In this document: positions 55,998-64,000 of the stretch, piece by piece
Position numbering within the stretch: the first letter of the stretch is position 1
Layout: the number at the start of each line of letters is the position of its first letter
Source: Norana najaformis
Taxonomy: Eukaryota > Annelida > Clitellata > Crassiclitellata > Hormogastridae
Assembly: GCA_964023275.1 (NCBI GenBank)
Contig: OZ029913.1
Location: 53,655,644 to 53,719,643, forward strand
DNA: 64,000 bases
Direction of reading: 5' to 3'
Notes under the pieces: model-generated
Database searches by the model: none
Seen by the model: only the letters and a program-made list of their open reading frames with translations
What the model was told of the DNA's origin: nothing
Position numbers and translations under genes: made by a program

Positions 55998-56223
55998 TTA
56001 CATGTAATGTGTGTAGTTTCTTTTTAACCCCCTTGGGCCATGCCAAAACAATTTGGTTAGCGTCGCCCCTTCTGTCTCAAGGCTTGGGATTGACACCATC
56101 TGAACACGGGATTGGCGGAATTCACATATAATGGTCGAGCCAAAGATTTCAGGGCACCAGCTTATTAGCGAGCCAGAAGGATGTACATATAATTATGCCA
56201 TGGGAAGAACTAAGTCCGATTGC

Positions 56224-56700
56224 CAGAAGACCTTAGATAAGAGGACATCGAAGATGTTACGTTGGCTTGTGTTTAGGTTGAGAGAAATTGGAAGACGGCG
56301 GATGTGATGGATCAACGAAAGATTTTTTTTAAATTGTGTGACTTCAATTGTGAAAGGATTGCCTGAGGAGTAATAATTAAAGTGGCTTGAAACAGATGAT
56401 GGGTGGATGAACGACAGAAGGAATGGAGGAACGAAGAATTTGCGGAATTCAGTATGGAGATCTTTCCAGAATCCAGGTGCGGTGTGGTAGGCCTATATGG
56501 ATCGGTTCAGAACTTACGTAGTTCCAAGGAACGGGCAAGATTGAAGTAAGAGGATGATCGGATAGGGCGGGGTGATTGAATGGTGAAAAGTTTTCCAGGA
56601 TAAGCATGTTGAGGGTTTAATAGGTTAACGAAAGAACTTTGAAATGAATAGCTTTTGGGGAATCTTGGCCAGTGGAGTGAATTTAGGATAGGAATGGTAT
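56224..56700 (-). mobile_element. LINE family C, 3' fragment
   Basis: Collinear with 49270-49745: GGTTGAGAGAAAT, GATGGATGAACGACAGAAGG, GCGGGGTGATTGAATG, CAGTGGAGTGA. Fully degenerate. Confidence 0.8.
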
Positions 56701-56872
56701 GAATTTGGCTGTGCCTGCCTCAACTTGTTTTACTAAGCACCTCTGTAAGCTTGTTACCACGACGTAGATTTTAGAGACTAAAGAAATACAGAGATGATGA
56801 TTACAATAACATCTGGGTAGGTTTGGGTATATAGGCCTACCATGCTTTACCAAGCAAGCCCCTGACAAAATA

Positions 56873-56990
56873 TAGACATAGGCCATAGCAAACACATTTA
56901 GTATAATAGATTGTATTAAGTACTTAGATGTTGAGCTTACTTCATACAATCTATTATAGTTATTGCGTAATTTTTATGTCTATATTTTGT
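56873..56990. repeat. 45-bp inverted repeat (hairpin)
   Basis: CAAAATATAGACATA ... AATAGATTGTAT at 56873-56915 is mirrored by ATACAATCTATT ... TATGTCTATATTTTG at 56944-56990, with a loop of about 28 bp. Possibly a foldback or MITE remnant. Confidence 0.75.
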
Positions 56991-57884
56991 TTGCTCCTTG
57001 CACAACAGAGCAAGTATCAGAAGAGGGAGAAGGGAAGGAAAAATGCACGAGTAAAAGAACAAATACTTGAGTTGCAGTTACTAGTAGAAGTACTTGAAAA
57101 TGGTCAAGGTCTACTTAAAAAAAAGTACATGTACCAAGTACTACATCCCTGCAGAACACACCCCATAAAACGAACGATCCATGCAGCTCACTGTATTCGT
57201 TCACATTGAGAAAGTATAGGAGATATGATATGAAGGACTCAGAAGGAGCTTGAGGACCCTGAGAGCAGGATAAGTATAGCAGACAGAAAATGACCAGTTT
57301 ACGTCTATGAACGCGCCCGTTGATTGCCATTCAATCCAGACTGTAAACCCATATTTTCCATATGCTTCTATATTGTAAGCCTCTTGTAATGAATTAAATT
57401 GAATACAATGGATGATGTGAACGTAGGCCTAATTGAACATAACATTGCGCTGCTTAGTCAGCAAGTTTTAGGCGAACGTTTGTATAGAAAATTTCCATGA
57501 GTCATCTGGTGATTGATTTGTCTTTGCACGTGGTGACGCGGTGTGATTGGCTGGCAGCGGGCTGGTGAGCTGACATCAGCAATAATTATCGTTGACGCGT
57601 ATCTCATCACGTGAGCGTTCGCTCGGCCTACGTTGTAAGTCAGCGAGTTTTCGGGAAAGCCCACGATTGCTCAATAGAGAGAAGCCTGTTTAAGCCAGTT
57701 TTTACTGGTCTGCTGTCTTGAAAGGAAAGGGCCTATATAAGCAAGTGCGAAGATTTTGTAGCGGAGTGCGCGAAGATTTATAGCAGAGAGAGCAAGGATT
57801 TGTAACAGAGATCAGTTGTGTTAAGTTGAAAGTTTGAATTATAAATGTGGTTGATAGGTTCGTGCATTTAGAAACTGCGACGAC
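56991..57884. other. Intergenic with a TATA-like site
   Basis: CTATATAAGC near 57732 could be a TATA box for a plus transcript, followed by two GCGAAGATTT-type direct repeats (57740-57800). No gene body confirmed. Confidence 0.4.
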
Positions 57885-58155
57885 TCAAGTAAATGTAAAT
57901 GTAAACGTAGACATACGGGTTTTCTATAGCGATTGTAAGGCCTCGACCCTGCTCATTTTACAATGAATTGATCGGGAGAGATCCTTCACCACGGCTGCCC
58001 GTTTGAATGGGCGCCACGCCGTTTAAGGTCCCCGGCACGGACCATGCTAGCCCGAGATTTGAATCTCTGAAATGTAGCCACGATCGGGTTTCGAACCGGC
58101 ATCGTAACGCACAGGGGCGACTTGACATACGCTTGTACCAATGCAGCTAACTAAA
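57885..58155 (-). mobile_element. SINE1 copy with full tRNA head
   Basis: The most complete copy. Head on minus with A box TTAGTTAGCTGCATTGG and B box CGGTTCGAAACCCG; then CTAGCATGGTCCGTGCC, GACCTTAAACGGCGTGG, body, TCGCTATAGAAAACCCG and an ACATTTACATTTAC tail. Confidence 0.9.
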
Positions 58156-58252
58156 CCACCGCTGTTGTGACTGAACTGTTCGTTTTAATTATAGTTTAGA
58201 AAATCAAAGACAGTGTGTCTTTACTCGAGTGAAGCTACGTTACGTATAGGAG

Positions 58253-58330
58253 ATGTCGGCTGTTCAAAATCCGATCATTGACAACTACGAAAACTCGTCG
58301 ATAGATGATTATGCATGGCATGGACAGCAG
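58253..58330 (+). other. Possible short coding exon
   Basis: An ATG at 58253 opens MSAVQNPIIDNYENSSIDDY, which does not look like repeat-derived sequence, before running into LINE B at about 58335. No donor site or homology that I recognise. Weak candidate. Confidence 0.25.
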
Positions 58331-58334
58331 TTGG

Positions 58335-58596
58335 ACTTTTCACCTCTTGCAATTTCTGCGCGGGTCTTTCACTCAAAACTGAAAGCACTCCTCTTCCACA
58401 AATGCTATCCTGATTCTTCCTCTTCCTCTTATCTCACTTTCAGGTTGAATTCCAAACACCATCCACCATAGCCTTCTGACTGTCTGACTGCCTGACTCTT
58501 GACTCTTGACCTGGAACCGAATCCTTCCTGCCTATCGATTTTATATTTGACTGTAAATTCTCGATTTTACGATTAGGATTACGATTAGGATTTCAC
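58335..58596 (+). mobile_element. LINE family B, 3' fragment
   Basis: FHSKLKALLFHKCYPDSSSS is the ORF2 end; then CATCCACCATAGCC, CTGGAACCGAATC and an ATTACGATTAGG tail. Confidence 0.8.
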
Positions 58597-58678
58597 TTCA
58601 AAACAAATTATGCATTCAGAGCTTTATTCCTATAGGCCTATAGGCCTAGATGGTCACTGTAACTGCTATGAAAGCTTA

Positions 58679-59212
58679 GATAATCTTCTGTTTACGAGAC
58701 AGATCTATGCCTTGCTACATGTAAATGTATTGGAAATGTAGGCCTATATCCCCAAAGTTTCTCAGCGCCACACAAAGCCACGTCAAGGAGATCAGCCTAA
58801 TTACCTGCGCTATATCAACTCTAACGTGCAAGAGCCAGGGTGTTTGATCAGTCTCGGTGTCAGGTCAGAATACGGTGGGGGGGTCAAGCCTGGAAGACAA
58901 CACGGTGCTACGGTTAAAATCGTTGGTGATGCTGGTCGTAAGCTGGTGCAGGAGCGGAAGCGGGATAGGATAGTTTGAATAGTTTAATTTTTAGAGGGCA
59001 GGCTGAGAAGTGCTCCTATTTACAGGCAAGAAAGGGAGAACAGGCGGAGATCCATAGGGAGTTTGAATCTTGACCTGGAACCGAACCCGTTTGCCTATCG
59101 ATTTTGTTTTGACTGAGCGCCTGTGAATAAGCTGGTCCACGTGACGTGGCCTTCGTTGGGCGCTATAGAAATCTCGGAATTACGATTACGATTCGTTCCA
59201 CTTGGCCACCGA
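58679..59212 (-). pseudogene. tRNA-Thr-like pseudogene split by an insert
   Basis: 58682-58710 matches the anticodon arm of the tRNA-Thr at 59.4 kb (TCTTCTGTTTACGAGACAGA), and 59194-59212 matches its 5' part (CCACTTGGCCACCGAGCC). Between them are about 480 bp ending with LINE B tail sequence (ATTACGATTACG) that abuts the tRNA part directly. Confidence 0.6.
59064..59193 (+). mobile_element. LINE family B, 3' tip
   Basis: CTTGACCTGGAACCGAACCC, GAATAAGCTGGTCC, GGCGCTATAGAAATCTCGG, ATTACGATTACG. Confidence 0.8.
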
Positions 59213-59436
59213 GCCACATCAGCTACAATTCATAAAACTATAAGTTAGAATCTGATGCTCATATAATCGGGAATGTTGCCTTTGGAACGTCAAAACTACA
59301 TATTGTTACACGAGAAACATTTTAAATTTTGAGAAAGTAAAATCGAATCCACGAAACAGCAAAACGTAGATAGATAGTCTTCATTTAATATGGCTAGTCA
59401 TTAATAGTATTCTGATCATGGAAAAGTATGTGATGC

Positions 59437-59508
59437 AGGCCCGACGGGGGTTTGAACCCCGGATCTTCTGTTTACGAGACAGACGCCTTACCACTTGGCC
59501 ACCGAGCC
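59437..59508 (-). tRNA. trnT-CGU: tRNA-Thr (CGU)
   Basis: A 72-nt cloverleaf. The acceptor GGCTCGG pairs with TCGGGCC (one G-T at the base). The D-arm GCCAAGTGGTAAGGC, anticodon stem TCTGT/ACAGA with loop CTCGTAA (anticodon CGT), and T-arm CGGGG-TTCAAAC-CCCCG are all well paired. A TTTT run follows about 12 bp past the 3' end. It matches the metazoan tRNA-Thr pattern and no SINE body follows. Confidence 0.88.
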
Positions 59509-59787
59509 GCACGTAAAATTTATTGCATATTCAGCTATATGATCGCTAGATTTAATGTTGATATCTTTATATAATCTATTATCAATTTTTAACTGTAATA
59601 TACTTGTAATATACATAGACCTACATATAGTTATATAATATTGTATATAATTTAATGTAAAATTACATAAATTCATTATTTGATTAGTTACGTACAAATT
59701 CAAATCATGGTTGACTGCACAGACTTAGGCTAAAGCAGCTTGCTTTAAATTTCGGCAGAGCATAGCCTACCATAACGAGAATGAACA

Positions 59788-59828
59788 CGTTTTTCTTTAG
59801 CGACCATATGACCTCAACGCTGCTCATT
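59788..59828 (-). mobile_element. SINE1 fragment
   Basis: TTTTTCTTTAGCGACCATAT then GACCTCAACGCTGCTCATTT; 3' piece only. Confidence 0.7.
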
Positions 59829-60011
59829 TATGCCAGTTTGCGTTAATATCAAAATACTAAACAAAATAAAACAGATAATGGATGTGTGAGTATCGTTTAT
59901 GTTAGAGCATGAGCAAATCATAGCTGTAATAATAATAATCCAGTTATGCGGTAATGGGAGTTAGGCGAGTAGTAGGATATTGTATTTGTTACATGCATGT
60001 TTCCTCGATGA

Positions 60012-60093
60012 GGTAGCGTGGCCGAGTGGTCTAAGGCGCTGGTTTTAGGCACCAGTCTCTTCGGGGGCGTGGGTTCGAATCCCACCGCTGCCA
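60012..60093 (+). tRNA. trnL-UAG: tRNA-Leu (UAG)
   Basis: An 82-nt class II tRNA. Acceptor GGTAGCG/CGCTGCC, A box TGGCCGAGTGG, anticodon stem CTGGT/ACCAG with loop TTTAGGC, long variable arm TCTCTTCGGGGGCG, T-arm GTGGG-TTCGAAT-CCCAC (consensus B box). A TTTT terminator sits 2 nt past the discriminator A. All arms are intact, so it is likely functional. Confidence 0.96.
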
Positions 60094-61422
60094 GTTTTAT
60101 TATTAACTATTATTAATAAATAACTTCTGTCGCGCCGGTGTCTAATGGACGAAGCATTAAGCGATTGTACAAAAAACCAAGCTGCTATCAAGTCAGTTCC
60201 AGAATATCAGTCCACAGAGAGGCAGCCTATGGTGGATAAGCAGTTTGCAACAGTTTACTGAGAACGAAATGACAGAAACGACTGAGCGGAATGAACAAAT
60301 ACAGGTAGAGAGTTTCAAAATCTAGGTTCAGCAACCGAGAAAGCTCGTTCACCAAGAACAATTCTAGTCTTAAGTAGACCTATCACAAGAGAAAGACATT
60401 CAGATGACCTGGTTGAATAATGATAAGCCCGGGGAAAGAGGACTGATTTTAAATATTGTGACAGCCAGAGTTCACTGTTTTATAAGCTATTGGCTCCAAT
60501 TTGAAACAAATTCTTTGTTGAAGAGTTAGTCAGTGCAGAGACTTAAGTAAAGGGGTAATGTGTTAATGTGTTTACGTGTTAGATCTAGCCAAAAGTTCTG
60601 AACTCTTTGGAGTTTCTGCATGTTTGACTTTGTGATACCAACAAGAAGCGAGTTACAGTAGTCAAGGCGACGGAAGACCAAACATATCCTTAAAGACAGG
60701 GGACGTAACGCCTCAACCTGCTTATGTCACGAATAGGCTATACACGTATGACGACTCAAACATCGTTTAGGCCTAGACAGTCGGTGAGAGGCCGTAGAAT
60801 CAAAAGCAACGCTCAAGTCACGAACAGCATCAATAAGCTCAACAAGCGAGTCAACCAATCTTAAAATTGTCAGCCGTTCAAACATCTTAAGCTGCTGTGG
60901 AGTGCCCTTTAGTAGAAATTCAGTTTTCGATGGGCTAAGGAGAAGTTTATTAGTAGCCATCCAAAACTGCTCCTCCTCAAAGGCATCGGACAATGGCTGC
61001 ACAGACAAGTGACAAGACAAACTGTGATAAATGTAAATATGAGTATCATCAGCACAGAAATGATATCCTAGAGAGTGACTGTCAAGCAGTGTACCTAGTG
61101 GTGTGCTGTATAATATAAACAAAAGAGGACCAGGCATTGAACTTTGTGTGGGATGCCAAATGTCAATAAATCGCTAGAGGAACAAATACCATTTCTCCCC
61201 TTGTATACTGCACGGACTAAGATAAGTATCAAACCAATGTAGATCGGGTCCAGAAGTCCCAAACCAGTGCTTGAGACAATGCAAAAGAAAAGAAAAGTCC
61301 CCGGTATCAAAAAACAGTAGACAGTCGAGAACAACAAGTGTTATCACTCTACCCTTATTCACAGAACGCAGTGTAATTATGAACAGCAAGAAAGGCGGAC
61401 TCTGTCGAATGAAAGTTATGGT

Positions 61423-61993
61423 CGTGTCATGACATGTCAATTCGTCATCGTCGCGTCGCATCGCGACGGTTGACTACATGATAGGGCCATCTTCGACCAA
61501 AGCCATCTATTGCGCGCAGCATCCAACAACCTGGTTCCTGACAAGCCAGTCCATGCCGAGATGTTGTCAATCCAACTTATCTTTGGCCTTCCGCGGCCTC
61601 GGTTCCCCTCAACAAGACCGATCATAACACTACTCTCGATGGTGTCCTGAGGATGTCTCATCACGTGCCCGAAATAACGCAACTTGCGGGCCTTAATGTG
61701 ACCCAGCAGTTCGTTTTGCACCCCGGCCAGTTGGTACACCTGTTCATTGGTCATCTTCTTTGTCCAAGCAATCCGCAGTAACTTTCTGACGCACTTGTTT
61801 TCAAAAGCCTGAATGCGTCTCTCCTCTTCCTTCTTTAATGTCCAGGTCTCACACCCATATGTCGCCACCGGCCATGCCAAGGCCCTCATCAGGCGTAATT
61901 TGGTCTTGATGCTAATTGACTTGTTTTTCCACATCTTTGTGAGCTTAATCATGACTGCCATTCCCATGGCTAGTCTCGATTTCACCTCAACCC
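61423..61993 (-). mobile_element. RTE-like LINE 3' part nested in LINE A
   Basis: It is flanked by a perfect 11-bp duplication AAAGTTATGGT (61412-61422 and 61994-62004). The insert, 5'-truncated, encodes the ORF2 C-terminus and ends with a TGACATGTCATGACA tail. Confidence 0.92.
61437..61985 (-). CDS. RTE-type ORF2 C-terminus (182 codons)
   Basis: The open frame carries the signature end of RTE-clade reverse transcriptases: LMRALAWPVATYGCETWTL, RRIQAFENKCVRKLLRI, KARKLRYFGHVMRH, GNRGRGRPKISWIDNI and a terminal RNRWLWSKMA. The catalytic palm is missing owing to 5' truncation, so it has no activity of its own. Confidence 0.9.
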   Translation of the reverse strand: MKSRLAMGMAVMIKLTKMWKNKSISIKTKLRLMRALAWPVATYGCETWTLKKEEERRIQAFENKCVRKLLRIAWTKKMTNEQVYQLAGVQNELLGHIKARKLRYFGHVMRHPQDTIESSVMIGLVEGNRGRGRPKISWIDNISAWTGLSGTRLLDAARNRWLWSKMALSCSQPSRCDATMTN

Positions 61994-62369
61994 AAAGTTA
62001 TGGTAGGCAGCCTGAATAGGAGATTAATGAGTTGGAAGATAGGCGAGTTTGAATACGATTCGCAACTACAAGAATTTTAAATTCAAAGTTCAAAGTTAAG
62101 ATGGATCTCTAACTAGAGGGGTCGCCGGAGTCCAGGGAAGGTTTCTTTAGCACAGGATGAGTAAAGGTAGGTGGGAAGAATCCATCATGCAATATGAAAT
62201 TGATTAATTTTTGATGTAATAGTTTGACCCAGGATATCGATGGTGGCAGCACTCACTGGGTCGCTTACCACAAGGACGGCCGTACGGCCTACTACTTTGA
62301 CAGCTACGGCCTTGACCCCACATGAACTGACGGATTATTTGTTCACAGTCAAAGCAATACGAACTAAGA

Positions 62370-63580
62370 CCTTCCAGCTACAGGGAGAGGGTGGTGTCGC
62401 ATGGGGTCACCTTTGCCAAGAGAACTTGCCGCTGGTCATAAGTTCGAGCCTCGTTTAGATTAGCACCCCTTTCTGCATCACCCTAAGAAAAAATGCCGGC
62501 TGACAAATTTGGTGGAAGCGGTGGCGGGACGACTGGGGAACAGCACGGTTCAGCACAAGACTGGGAACACTATGCTGGGAGTTCTGTCAGTGGGCGGATA
62601 CAGGATGACAAACGCGGGGGCGCCCACGGCCAACACAGACGCTTTGACGAAGGAGTTTGCGAACATGATTGATCAGGACAACCTGCTACTGAGTGGCGGG
62701 ACGGTGACTGGCAATTTGAGGGCTGAGTGTGGGCTCAGCCGTGACAAATTTCCCCCGGTGTACCGACCTCACAGCAGGCAATGGCTTCACCCTCCCGCTG
62801 GGAAAATATGCAAAACCAACTGCAGTTCGCGGTTTCAGCAGATCCATCACCTCAGACACCAATCATGATCCTGACATCTCGCGGCTTCCAGGTCCTAGCC
62901 GACGGTTACGCTGCCTGGCGACAGTCTTGAGGTTGCTGTACCAGCCAGCAAAATGCCGTCAGTCAGTACTGATACGGGTGGCTCGGAGGCTGACATCTTA
63001 CAGAATGATATATCGTCGGCAGGTGCGCTCGGATATGATGAGCCTATACGGCCGCCGGGTAATGAGTTGTACTGCCAGTCGGCCTGGTATGCGAGCAACT
63101 TTACCATATACCTGGCTGCTGGAAATGGCTCCTCTGCGGACTGCACCAATACAAACCATTTGAAGCTGACTGCCAGGCGGGAAACTGGTGGATAAAGACG
63201 AGGCTGCGAAGGGTTATGTTGACAACCAGCTGCAGGAGAGTATGAGCTATGACGGCCACGTTCCTCCCTTGTCCAGCAACTTGTCAAAACCGGGTTTACT
63301 GTGTCGGCTAGCTCGTTCTCCAGCTCCAACTACCTACGTTACATGGCTTTCAACGCGTCGCTTTTCCTATCATCAGCTGCCAATGGGCAACGGCTGGCCA
63401 TGAGGCTGGAACCTGGATGAAGATCGATTGTCCAGCACCCTTGGACAGATGGAAGGTAAGACTGGTTGCTCCCTACCATGCTAGGTCCAATGCTGAACAC
63501 ACCATGTACTGGCAATCAATTGGAGCACTGGAAATCCAACGTGTGTCCTCAAGCCACACTTTAACATCTTCTATATTTTA
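62370..63580 (+). pseudogene. Frameshifted tail-fibre-like gene relic
   Basis: Pieces in several plus frames look like fibre modules. 62509-62760 gives GGYRMTNAGAPTANTDALTK, then LLLSGGTVTGNL. 62770-62850 gives TDLTAGNGFTLPLGKYAKPT. 63188 on gives DKDEAAKGYVDNQLQES. 63440-63590 gives MYWQSIGALEIQRVSS. N-GxPTxNTDAxxK and LSGGTVTGNL repeats are typical of phage-type tail fibres and are also met in large integrated elements of invertebrates. The frame is broken at several points. Source element unknown. Confidence 0.55.
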
Positions 63581-63792
63581 TGTCGATTATTAGCGTTAGA
63601 CCAAAGAAGAGAAGAAGCACCAGACCGAAGAGAATGGAGATATTTATTCCCACCCATCTTCCCAAAAGCGGCTGGCGCCAGGATCCAACGACGATGATGA
63701 TTATCAGCGTATGCGTTGCGATCAATTCCGAGGTATCGGTCCAAAGTGTTTCGTCTTCTATTGCATTAAGGAGGCCTAGTCCAATGTTATAA
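63580..63792 (+). CDS. Small basic ORF, 70 codons, unknown
   Basis: It starts MSIISVRPKKRRSTRPKRME and directly follows the fibre-like relic. The minus strand over the same bases encodes two hydrophobic segments (63561-63827), so the coding strand is uncertain. Could be the next gene of the same element or chance. Confidence 0.25.
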   Translation: MSIISVRPKKRRSTRPKRMEIFIPTHLPKSGWRQDPTTMMIISVCVAINSEVSVQSVSSSIALRRPSPML

Positions 63793-63941
63793 ATAGGCTT
63801 CTTTAGAAGCGAACGCCAGTTAAGCATGTCGGACTAGGTGCTGTTCGCACATGGGAAGGTTAGTGGGTAAATTCGCATTTCATCGTAAGGAAGTTTCAGT
63901 ATAATCTCATGCAGGCCCTTTGAAAGGTAAGCCTACTGTTG

Positions 63942-64000
63942 GTCTTGTTAGCTCATTGGTTAAAGCGTTCGTCAAGGCGACTCTATATGCGCGTGGATGC
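63942..64000 (+). repeat. tRNA-like head, cut by window edge
   Basis: TTGTTAGCTCATTGGTTAAAG then CGTTCGTCAAGGCGACTC look like a tRNA D-arm and anticodon region. The B box would be outside. Either a SINE head (compare 48.95 kb) or a tRNA gene. Confidence 0.45.

Larger units (their letters stand above)
60118..62225 (-). mobile_element. LINE family A copy, degenerate, with nested RTE
   Basis: 3' end at about 60118 (ACTTCTGTCGCGCCGGTG). ORF2 pieces at 60727-61137 show LLFILYSTPLGTLLDSHSLG and a damaged catalytic box FCADDTHIY. The 5' part resumes at 62005 after the RTE insertion. Other frameshifts make it inactive. Confidence 0.88.

Noticed and set aside
57458-57664. 68-codon minus ORF next to a TATA-like site
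   Set aside because: No domain, and the TATA-like site faces the other strand.

Overview
Animal nuclear DNA. The window has GT-AG introns, C2H2 zinc-finger and BTB-Kelch genes, an Ena/VASP gene, eukaryotic tRNA genes with internal A and B boxes, many L2/CR1- and RTE-like LINEs, tRNA-derived SINEs, a hAT remnant and long microsatellites. The repeat style suggests an invertebrate, probably marine. I cannot fix the phylum from the sequence alone.

Layout. 0-4 kb: a G-rich minisatellite and a 5'-truncated L2/CR1-like LINE with an open 760-codon reverse transcriptase frame (minus). 4.2-7.8 kb: zinc-finger locus ZNF-1 (plus), 23 C2H2 fingers behind a nonsense-broken N-terminus. 9-11 kb: SINEs, one carrying a 166-bp hAT-type MITE. 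11.6-16.5 kb: a spliced BTB-BACK-Kelch gene (plus) with upstream ORFs in its leader and an antisense LINE in its intron. 17-22 kb: SINE and LINE debris. 22.6-45.5 kb: an Ena/VASP gene on the minus strand, assembled here as 11 phase-compatible coding exons. Its introns hold LINE and SINE pieces, a large inverted duplication containing a hAT transposase remnant, and 150-300 bp microsatellites. 47-51 kb: SINE and LINE mosaics. 51.1-53.5 kb: an apparently intact 2.35-kb TIR transposon encoding a 563-aa orphan protein with a plausible DDE-type core. 54.1-56.0 kb: ZNF-2 (minus), an inverted paralogue of ZNF-1 that shares its promoter and downstream sequence. 56-64 kb: LINE and SINE remnants, tRNA-Thr and tRNA-Leu genes, a LINE-in-LINE nest with an 11-bp target-site duplication, and a frameshifted tail-fibre-like relic.

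Functionally the host genes are unrelated: two zinc-finger DNA-binding proteins, one probable cullin-3 adaptor and one actin regulator. The transposable elements are tied together by a shared 3' core (CCATCRRTTGATGC and variants) found at the ends of several LINE groups and one SINE family, as expected if one type of L2-like reverse transcriptase mobilises them. The items most worth following up are the orphan TIR transposon at 51.1-53.5 kb, the unusual Ena/VASP gene, the paired zinc-finger loci with matching promoters and independent nonsense mutations, and the tail-fibre-like relic at the right end.
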